A stretch of 52,758 bases of DNA from Candidatus Omnitrophota bacterium (lineage in GTDB: Bacteria > Omnitrophota > Omnitrophia > Omnitrophales > Aquincolibacteriaceae), in NCBI GenBank assembly GCA_016930235.1, contig JAFGHI010000026.1, positions 1 through 52,758 of the forward strand, given 5' to 3'. Under the pieces are notes generated by a model, which made no database searches, was not told the DNA's origin, and saw only the letters and a list, made by a program, of their open reading frames with translations. The translations under genes and the position numbers were made by a program. This document shows positions 38,549 through 48,600 of this stretch, piece by piece. The stretch's first letter is position 1. Each line of letters begins with the position of its first letter.

Positions 38549-38558
38549 GTTTCGAAAC
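38549..38558. promoter_or_regulatory. Short perfect palindrome GTTTCGAAAC
   Basis: A 10-bp perfect palindrome 5 bp after the anti-sigma stop and ~80 bp before the next start. It could be an operator for 38640 onwards or chance; a 10-bp palindrome in ~95 bp is not decisive. Confidence 0.25.
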
Positions 38559-38639
38559 TGGGGTTTTAAATTTTAGAGGACTTGTCGATATTATGATTAG
38601 CATTTCTTGTTGAACCCAGCGAAGGGAGAAACTTTAAAA

Positions 38640-39455
38640 ATGCGTAAAAGACAAATTGTCCTGCTAGCCGCCTTCTTTTTATTGCTTTTATCCGCTCCCG
38701 CTCAAGCTGATATCCTTCACCTTAAAACAGGACACAGCCTGGAAGGGCGGGTGGTTGAGGAGAATAATAACGGGGTTATTTTCGAGATCGAAGGCGGGAA
38801 GGTAGAATTTACCCATGCCGAGATTGCCCGGATCGAAAGAAAAGAGTTATCCCAAACCCAAGCTGAGGTGACTGAGAAATTTGCGCCTTCGGGGAAGAAA
38901 TCGTCCTGGAAAAAGAAGTTCGAGAATTGGAAAACCCAATTTTCCGAATGGCAGACCGAGTTATCGGGTCAGACGAAGGGGGCGAGGGGAAGAGGGAAGA
39001 GAAAGGAACACCCTCCGGTCTGGATAATGGCATTGATGCTGATTGCCGGCACGCTCATTGAGTTTGCCGGAACGGCCTGGGTGATGAAATTCTATTTCAT
39101 GATTTTCGGGCATCATTCGACCTTTTTTGAGATGTTCTGGTTTCAGGTTAAACTATTATTTGTGGGGACGATCGTCAGCTGCATCGTTGCCTTCGGGTTT
39201 GGTTTTGTGATGAGTATCTTCTCCGGCGGTGTTTTTCAAATGAACTTTTTCATGCAGGTATTGCTTTTTGTCATCCCTTATACCGTTGTTTATTATCATC
39301 TTGCCAACCAGGATCTCGATGCCGGTTTTTTGGAGGCGATGCCCCTGGCCGCGATCATAGGAATCAGTTATATGATTATCGAGATCACACTCACGAAAGC
39401 CGGCATGGTTTTCCCCGGATCCCTTATCTACGAAATGACCCAGGCCATGGGCTGA
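38640..39455 (+). CDS. Envelope protein with SH3-like domain and C-terminal membrane domain
   Basis: ATG 38640 is preferred to the track start at 38607 because GAAGGGAGAA precedes it and the signal peptide then starts at MRKRQIVLLAAFFLLLLSAPAQA. Residues ~23-65 (DILHLKTGHSLEGRVVEENNNGVIFEIEGGKVEFTHAEIARI) form a small beta-barrel of the kind found at the N-terminus of many secreted proteins in this type of genome. A lysine-rich linker leads to four predicted membrane segments (about residues 123-148, 160-190, 200-222, 232-255). No enzyme motif is visible. It might be a channel- or anchor-like protein; function unknown. It lies between the sigma/anti-sigma pair and the giant gene. Confidence 0.7.
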   Translation: MRKRQIVLLAAFFLLLLSAPAQADILHLKTGHSLEGRVVEENNNGVIFEIEGGKVEFTHAEIARIERKELSQTQAEVTEKFAPSGKKSSWKKKFENWKTQFSEWQTELSGQTKGARGRGKRKEHPPVWIMALMLIAGTLIEFAGTAWVMKFYFMIFGHHSTFFEMFWFQVKLLFVGTIVSCIVAFGFGFVMSIFSGGVFQMNFFMQVLLFVIPYTVVYYHLANQDLDAGFLEAMPLAAIIGISYMIIEITLTKAGMVFPGSLIYEMTQAMG

Positions 39456-39482
39456 TACCGCTCGCTTCGCTCGCTCACCGCG

Positions 39483-39518
39483 GCGGTGGGAAAATCGCTT
39501 GCGGTGGGAAAATCGCTT
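39483..39518. repeat. Two perfect tandem copies of an 18-bp unit
   Basis: GCGGTGGGAAAATCGCTT occurs at 39483-39500 and again at 39501-39518 with no mismatch. It follows the GC-rich segment after the small membrane-protein gene. Confidence 0.95.
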
Positions 39519-39556
39519 CTAGTAATATCTAGCATTCGTGATCATACCACGCCATC

Positions 39557-39574
39557 GGGTTAAATCCTTAACCC
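39557..39574. promoter_or_regulatory. Inverted repeat GGGTTAA-ATCC-TTAACCC, possible operator
   Basis: A perfect 7-bp inverted repeat with 4-bp centre ~90 bp before the giant gene. The half-site word CCTTAACC recurs at 39611-39618, and GTTAAC at 39634-39639 is a palindromic echo. This spacing around a TATATA-like -10 region would suit a transcriptional regulator site. Confidence 0.45.
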
Positions 39575-39662
39575 CCCAATTTGCAATTCCGTATCTCGCA
39601 TGTTAAAATTCCTTAACCTATTTATATATAAGAGTTAACGAACTTATTTGCCGGGCGATAAA

Positions 39663-42600
39663 ATGATGAAAAAAGCATCCAAAAATAAGCTGCTGACTCT
39701 ATTCAAAAAGGGAATTGCTCTCTGCCTTTCCCTGATATTACTTGGATTTAATCTTCCATCGGTGACTTTTGCATCTGCGGCATCCCAAATCCAGAAACCC
39801 ACAGGCGTTTTTCCCGGCATCGTCATCCCGTCGAACTTGGGAAGAGTGGATGAGGTTTATCAAGGGCCGTCCGGGAAGGGGATTATTTATATTCAGGATG
39901 CCCACGATTCCCTTGAGGCCCAGGAAAATATTGCAGCAATCATACGAGAGCTTGTCAGCAAGAATCAGGTCCAAACCGTCTTCGAAGAAGGATATGAAGG
40001 CCAAGTTCCTACCGATGATTACTTCGGTTTTATCCAAGATCCGGCCGTTCGGGAAAAGGTCTCCTATTTTTTTCTGGATAAGCTCAGGATCGGCGGTGCG
40101 GAATATGCCCACATTAACCGCGAAAAAAATTTCAAGCTGATCGGAGTCGATGACCTTAAGCTTCACCGTGAGAACACAAAGATCTATCAGGAAGCATCAG
40201 CCTTCCAAAAGGATGTGGATAAGGTCTTAGAAATATTTGAACGGGATATTCAAAATATCATCCATAAAAGATTCCCTAAAAACTTCAGGAACTGGATGAA
40301 GACTCGCGAAAAATATCAGAGTAAATCGATTGATCTCTTGCGATATTTAGAGGAAACCCGGAAATTATATCTCGAATCCGAAAAGGAAGATGAACTTAAA
40401 CATAATTACCCGGCTATTCAATGGATTTTAGAGATTCAGGACGGGAACGCCCGGAAGGTTGACGAGAAGATCAAGACCCTCGATGTGAGACAGCTTTTTA
40501 GGCAAATTCGCGCCCTTGAAGAAAAGCTGCCGGAACTTTTTCTGAAAGAAGAAAAACTCCGGAAGGCATTTTCGTATTATCGAGAGCTGTGGCTCCTTAA
40601 AAGGCTCAATCATTTCCAGATGACCCAGAGTGAATTCGAAGTGATGCAGGATGTCTTGGAGAGGATTGATACCGAGGCTTTGGCCGATTTCATTGTGGCC
40701 GAGACCAAACAGTCGATAGCCATCCCAAGGCAATGGGAGAAACATATTGCCCATGCCATTCGATTTTATGAAGTTGCGACCGAAAGAAATCGTGCCGTCG
40801 AAACCCATTTTGACCAATTCTTAAGCAATCGTGAGGAATCCCTTGCCGCGCTTGTTTTCGGGGGATTTCACCAGGCGGATTTGAAGGCCGTCCTTAAAGC
40901 TAAGGGGATCTCTTATATTGTGGTATCGCCCAAAATGACCGAAGTGAGCAAGATGCATAGGAAATATTACAAACAATTGATGTCTCAGGGGCATCATGAT
41001 TTTGAATCGGGGATTCTCGGTACGGCCTCAAGGCCGCAGCCGGTTTTTGCGATCCCAGGAGGCCGTTCGGAAGTCCATGCCGTCTACGAAGCTGTCATGG
41101 CGTCTTTAGACAGCCCTCAGCCGATTCTGCATGAACAGGTTATGCGCTGGCTTAAGTCTCGACGTTCTGAGTTAAGGGGCAATCGTGCCGATGCCTTACG
41201 CCAGTTTATTGCCTCTGACGTCCGGCAGGCGATGCTGGATATTAAAGAGGCTTACGGAGTTTCCGGTCTTCGCGTGGATCAGAAACCAAATAAAACAATT
41301 GTCACCGTCACAGATCACTTGGTTCAGGTGATGACCGCAGTTGCTCTTAGCTTGTATTACCCCGAAGATTCTTTTCTGGGAGAAGAAAGAAGCGATGTGA
41401 AATTTCTAAAAAGTGAATTCTTGCGGTTGGCTGAAGAAGGTTCCGGATTTATTTACCAGAAATATCAGAAATATATCGACGCTTATGAACAGTTGCAAAC
41501 CCCTCCCCTCGATGAGAAAAAACGGCCGAGTGTCTGGAGAATTGTGGATCCTCTCGATGGTACGAGTGGCTACGCCCGCGGGGAATTGATGTATGGTTAC
41601 TCTTTAGCCCGGACGGTTTGGAACAATCAGGCCAAGGGGTATCGATCCGAAAGCGGTTTTATTCTGGCTCCGGAATATGAAACTACGTATCAAGGCCAAA
41701 CCATTCGGGGGCCCATGCTTGAATATGACGGTCAAAACGTCAAGCTTTGGCAGACAAGAAACGATGGGGCCTTGGAACTGGTTGAAGAAAACGTTCAAAT
41801 GCGCACTCAGACAACCTCCCGCGCTCTTGTGCTCCGGGATAGTAAAAGTGTTGGACCCAATCCTTATCTCGGGCCTTTATTCCGCGCTTATTCAGGAAAC
41901 TATGATGTCGAGATGAAATGGAATGCTTCGACCGTAGGATTTATGGATGCAATTTTGGGCAATATTGCCGTCTTTGGCGGCATGATGCAAATCTGGGATC
42001 ATGCGGCTGCTTTAGGGATGATTCATGCCTTGGGAGGAGCCGTTTTTCGATTGGATCAATCGGGTTATGGTCGAGAACTTGTCGCTTACACGCCGGAAGA
42101 TATTGAACGCAGCAAAAAGGACGAAAAATTTCCTGTGATTGTGGCCTTCGGTAAAAGAAATATCGATCACGTTCGTCAACTTTTTGAAAACGTTCAAGCC
42201 TTCTATTACGGAGCAGAGCAGGAAATCATTGTCACCATCGCAAAAGATGGAGAGATTACTGTCTGGGACGGGGAAACAAAAGAAATAATCGACATGGAAG
42301 AAAGTTTTTTTCCGGTGGAAACATTGGAAGGAATAAGAATGTCTGCAAGCGGCCGTTTTCTTTATCAGATTAGCAAAGTGAAGGTAAGGGGAGATAGTGA
42401 TAGTCCCAAAACGGGTAAATCTCTTGCAGCCGAACAAGAAGTCATCAACGTTTGGGACCTTTTGAATGGCGGTTCATACCATTTTTATAACAGGATGAAT
42501 GCCACGGAGTGGACCGAAAAGGTAATTCGCGATCTTAACGCCTTGTCGGTTGAACAGAGCGCCGATATTTTAATGTACCGTGATTTAAACGGGCCTTATG

Positions 42601-45600
42601 ATGCAATCATGAGCGACAACGCGGAGCCGGTGGATGCATCGCTATTGGCTCAGACCGCTGCTCAAGAGTTTCGCGCCAAGCGCCAACAATTTCAGAGATT
42701 AGAACCTGATTTATCCGAAACGGCTGTCGTAGCGAATCCCGGGGAAGGCGCTTATCAAGGGGTTCGAATACCCGCTCAACCGGGGGATATTTTTATGCTC
42801 ATTGCCCACCCAAGTGATGGAGTAGCGACTTACCATCAAGAACATAAGTTTCACTTTTTGAAAGTTGAAGAGCCTATGGTTTTTTCTTGGAGAAAACCAC
42901 GCGGTGTTGTGACCCATCTTGAAAAGGTTTGGGGCACGGAAATGAATTATGGGTTTTCCGGAAGTAATATTGAAATGGCGGGTTTTAATAATCAAAATCA
43001 ATTGCGGTATGAACGTCATGATAAAAAAGGCGTCTTATCTGAACCGGGGAAAATCTATGTCCCAGGTGTGGTGGATATCCGGCATGTGGATTGGAGAGAA
43101 GCGCGCGAGGATGCCGAAAGGCATGATTTAGAAGGAGAACCGGAACCCCTTCTTGTTTTTCATAAATCCGATGGAACGGTGATGCGAATGAGGGCGGTAT
43201 GGGATCCTGAGGCAAAAGAACTTCGTTTCGAAGACGTGGGCGAAGAAATCCGGATGTACCAAGAGAAAGAAATGGATATGCCGTTTGCGGTCATGAAATT
43301 ACGGCAGACATCCTTCGAAGAAACAAGGCAGGATATTGGTTATCAGTTTCCCTTTACTCTTACGAGGCAGGTCTTTATTCGTCCCGGAGGCACAATTGAG
43401 TATTTAGAGAAAGGTGTGAGGATCAGGCATATCATCGATGAGGTTGAATACGATATGGAATTTAATGATCTTCCTTACCGAATAAATCATCATCGAAAAC
43501 CTGTTAAATTGAGATTCCGAGGTCAAACCAAGTGGATCAACGTCGAAAAATTTAATAATCTCCGTCTTCAAGCTAAATATTTTTCGCCTATTGCAATGCC
43601 AAAGCAAGAACTTGTCCGCTCGGAATTGAGGCAGGGCAATGAGCAGGAAGCGCTGTCTGAAGAATTTCTGGTCATGACGACGGAATTCAAGAATATTGTA
43701 ATGGGCCGTAAGGCGCAATCGCGCGAAGGCTTGCCTATCTTTTTAAGGATTCGCGAATATACCAAAGGAAAATTGGCAAATCGTTTTGATGAAGACCGTG
43801 CTGATGAAACCATTCTTAAGATTAAAGAAGATGTGATCCCGGCATTGCTGCGCGAGTGGCTCGGAGTGGAAGGCCAGCCTCATCGTGCCCGGCTTCGAAG
43901 TTTACTTCAGGAGCAGGCCGAATATTACTTTGGTAAAGTCGATGGTTTTGGGCCCGTTCGTTATGATGTAGAAACAGATACAGAAGAGACTTTGGGTCCC
44001 AGAGAAGATGAGCACGAGGACTGGTTTTTTGCGAGCGCTCAGGCAGTCGATTGTTTGTCGTTAATAACAAGCGCGGAATCGATACAAATGCTGATAAGGC
44101 TTTCCCGGAAGGGGTTGGAGGCACATCAGAGATCAGTGAAGTTGCAAGAGAAACTTGACGAGGTCGACCGCGCCAGAAAAGACAACGACGAAGAGGTCCT
44201 CAAAAGGTTATCGGTTGAAACTTCGAGTTTACAAGAGGCCGTGAGCCGCTGGACTCGGTTTGAAGCGATGATCATCAAGGTCCTTTCCGATATGACGCAG
44301 GAAATAGAGGGTAGTTTGGACCAGAAGGATCCTTATCAGGCGATTAACCGGCTTCTCATCGATATTTTGCTGGATTACCAATCGTCAGGAGAAGGGTTCT
44401 ACTGGTTGAGACAGCAGGCGGCTTATCGGTTGAAGAATTTTGAGACACAAGAAACCATGACAAGCCTTGAAATCGTTTTAGACCCATCGAGACCCGAGAG
44501 ACAAGTTCCCTCCGATAGTGTTTACGTTACGATGAATCTTGAATCGGCAAACAAAGATACGGTCAGCATCCTTCTGTCGGCTGGGATGAGTTTGATGCAT
44601 GTTCACCAAAAGAGGGCTTATAAAAATATTTTTACGGATGCGGAAGTTTACGCCGCTAGTCCGGATTTTGAGAAAAAAGAATACAGGGTTGCACGCCTGA
44701 TCGGTGTTTTACTGGCGCTGGTAGACCCCGGCCTTGGTGAAGAGAGCCGTCTTATCATGCTAAAAAGAATCGCCGGCATTCAAAGCGACGACTTTGCATT
44801 GGCAGCCAACATTATGCTGGATGTGCTTGAAGATTTCGTGATGAAAATGACGGGCGATACGATTCTCGAAGAACATGGCCGAATCATATCGGATCGTGTT
44901 CGGGAGGAAGCTTTAAGTGCTTACAAAAGAATAGCGGTTGCGGTCGGCAAAGAGTTGGAGGCTTCCGGGAATGTCCCTCTGATGGAAGAGTACCAGCAGG
45001 ATCTTTTGCAATTGACGGTGGCGAATTTCGAGGCTTTTGCCTGGAAGGTACACGTGATACTTGGGAATATGCATCGATTAGCCGCGCTCAAGAATTTTCC
45101 GGAAGGGCAGGATTGTTTGCGGCTCAAACATCGTGTGGTGATTGAGTCTGGCGGGGGAGCGGCCCTTGCTATGGGTGGGGTGGTTGACCGGATGACGAGT
45201 GAGCCGGCGGCCGCTGAGATTAGCGGGACCGATAACGGCGGCAGCGGCGGTCTAGCCCGGGGCGATAATGTTTCGAGGAGACGGATTCGGACAGCTGCCG
45301 GCGGGGATATTCAGACCTTTGATTCAAGATCCGCCGTGACCGAAGGGGTTCCAGGATCTAAAGTTATTGAAAAGTTGATGCAGCAACGTTTTGGACAGAA
45401 TATGGGGCCGTTCGCGAACGAACTTCAGCAGCTTTATGCAAATGCGCACAAAACAGCTGTCCAAGATGGAACAGAACAGCAATTCGAGAGGATATTCCAG
45501 CAGATGCTTCAATATGCCGGGGTGGTTGATGCCATGGGAATGTCTGCGGATCTTCATGCCGTCAAGGGGCTTATTTATGAAGGGGTGTTGAATCTTACCC

Positions 45601-48600
45601 GTGGGCATGGGGAGGACTTTATGAATCCGGATGGGATCTATGCCGGCTTAATTGAATACGCGCACCTCTTAGGAGCCCGCGGTATGGGAGTCCTTGATGA
45701 TCCTTTTGGAAACGAGATGATTGTCTATGGACGGGACGGTCAGGAATACATCGGCCAGGCCTATTTCTCGCATACGCCCAAAGGAACGCTCTATGGCAGG
45801 GAAAGAAAGGTTTACCGGATGTGGGATATCAGCACTTATTATGACAATGTGCCCCATCACAGCCGTGTGGAAGAGCTTCTTGAAAGTGCAGAATTGATTG
45901 TATCGGGTCTGACCAGTTGGGGAACAAGTTTGGGGATTTTGCAGAAGAATAAAAAGGTCGTGGACGCCAAGAAAAGGAATAAACATGGGGTTAAAATGCT
46001 GGTCACAAACGCCGTGAGGGATGATGAAACGCGCGGTATGTCCTGGTGGGAATCAACGGTAACTTTTTTGGAAGGAATGATCGGAGGCCCTTTAGAAGAA
46101 GTCTGGAACACGATTTTATCGGATAGTAATGAAGGTATCGGAGACTTGTTGATTTTGCCGGCAAGGCCGCATTTGGGGACGCATTTAGATGCTTATAATG
46201 GGAAACACGGTGCTTATGCGGGGCCGAATACTCCGACGCCTGAAGAGGTCGAACGTATCCGCGAACGCGGCATAGCGATCGATGCCTCTCATCATATGAT
46301 GGATGTTATCTTGAAACCACAGCGGCAAAACCCTGATCTTTATCACGCCATGGTTTCGGCCGTTCCAGAATTATTGGCGTCGGCGATGTGGGACCTGATT
46401 GACCCGGTGGTTCAACAGCGCTTAACTCCCAAACCGGTATTTAGCCTGATCCAACGCTATGAAGAATTGGATGCCTTGCTTCACGATGTGGGGCTTTCCT
46501 GGGAAAGTTTCGGAATGGAAAGTGTCCATGAACTTATCTTTCGCCAGGATTTGACCAAAGAACTGGCCGCATGGCTTGATGAGCCTCATCACATACCCGT
46601 ATGGGTTGCCGGTAAAACGAACAGTGAAACATGGTTCCAATACACCGTCGCGCGGGCAGTTCGATCCATTCTCAAGGAGCGGATTCCGGTGATGGAAATA
46701 GCCGTGGACCGGCCTGTCCAAATCGGCGAGTTTCACCATATCCCGCTTTATCTGACTTATTCGTCAAGGAATCAGACGAAAGAGTTGTTTATTGGGAGCC
46801 GTCTTGCGATTGTAGGGGATGAAGAGAAACTTCAGGAAGAAGAAATGCATCGGCTTGGAATCATCCAGCGCCAGGAAGACGGCATTCATATTATCCTGCC
46901 GTTCGAAATTATGGATGTCGGGTGGACCCCTGCCCGGCGGATTAAGAATATGGAAACAGTTCTGCGGTTTCAAATGGAGAAACTGGCGCGGTTGTATGAC
47001 GCTCGTTTCCAAAATGAATGGGAAGTTCATCGGAGCTTGATGGCGAATATTCAGAAGTTGGTTGCCGACGGGAGTGAATCTAAGGGGAAAGATATGGATC
47101 GAAGATATGTTCGAAGACTCGGAGGACTTTCTTTCGGCGTTCCTCTTCTTCGCTTCCTTTTGGATGCGACTGACGAAAGGCAGCATCCGGTTCTCTTTTA
47201 TGATATGGATGGGACAGTGACTCCTTCAGGAGTGGCTAAGAGTCAGGATATGGCTTATTCGGCCCTGATCTTCTCTCGTGTCGACTTGATCCTTGACTAT
47301 GTGATCAGCGGTCAGGCTTTCGAAGGGCCGTGGAGACAGATCATTGAACCTCTGAAAGAGGCGGAGAGAATTCTTCATTGGGTCAGTGTTCGAACGGGGA
47401 TCCCGCGGGAGTCTCATGTCTTGGGACAGGTCGAAGGTATTGAGAAATCTTTGAGCCAATTGGTGATCGGGGCTGCTTCCGGGAATGCAGTTTACGCCTA
47501 TTTGTTGGACGGTACGGGGTATGAAAAAATCTATCAAAATTCCATGGACAAATTAAAAGGCCGTTTGATCGAGCTTGCCGCCCGTATTACGATGCCTGAA
47601 ACTTGGTATTGGGAAGAAGACCAGAAGAGCTGGTATGACGTAAGCGGCCACCAAATCGAGTATCGCGAACCGGATGTCGTGATGAAAGGCGTGGATGGGA
47701 AACAGGTGGCTGAAACAAGAGGGAATGCGGCAATCGCCGTCCTGCCGTCCGGACGGCATGACTTAAAACGGAAATTCGATCCTCCACCCCAAGCGGTTAA
47801 AAGACGTAAGCAAGGGATGTTAATGGATTTGATCTTGAGGAATCCTACCCCTGTGCTTAAGCAGATACAGGGTTTTATCAGCACTCAGAAGCCTCCTGAA
47901 GAATGGCGGGTCCAGGTAGTGACTGAGGGAGGCGGGACAATCGAATTGCAAGTGCCTTATCGGACGTTCATTGTTGACCGTACGACTGGTTTTGAGGTTG
48001 CCGTCGATAAATCCCAAATAAGCCCCGATGAGTTTGATCAGAAATATAAGGAAATTAAGATTGATCAGGTGACTCCTATTCTCGCATTGATGGAGCGTAT
48101 TCCCATGACGCAAATGGATCCAATCAAGATTGCGGGGCAGCCTGGCGGACAAACGACCAATGATATATCCCCCGAACCCAAATCGGTCGGTATCGCAAGG
48201 GGCATTAATCTTTTGGAAAAGACCATCTTGAAGATGCCCCGCGAGCAAATGGCCGCGGGGTTTATCGGCGATGAAGGTTATCGGATGCTTGTTGAAGCCA
48301 ATGGGCAAAGTTTTTGGTCCGAAGGAAATGATTTTTCCGTCGCTCAAGAAGCGGGGCCTCTTTTGAAATTTATTTCGCATGTAGGTCCGGTTGGCGAGGG
48401 AATTGAAATTCCCCCCAACACGGTGACAAGTTATGATCATCGCGGAATTCCGCCCGTTGCGACCAATCGTATTCGGGCTGCAGCCGGTTTCTCTCTGCGT
48501 AAGGGAAGCGCTCTTAATGTTTTAAAAAGATATCGGAAGAAAATCGAAGTTGCGCTTGCGGGGCGCGGTTTGTCTTTTGCTTCTTTCGGTGTCCGGGATT

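Larger units (their letters stand above)
39456..39662. other. Repeat-rich leader of the giant gene
   Basis: About 207 bp without a gene. It holds a GC-rich stretch (CGCTCGCTTCGCTCGCTC), two tandem 18-bp repeats, a GGGTTAA/TTAACCC inverted repeat and an AT-rich TATATATAAG stretch at 39623-39632 that may be a -10 element. No good Shine-Dalgarno is seen before ATG 39663. Confidence 0.6.

Noticed and set aside
47820-48440. Minus-strand 206-codon ORF inside the giant gene
   Set aside because: It is antisense to the HAD domain, has no SD and no recognisable motif.
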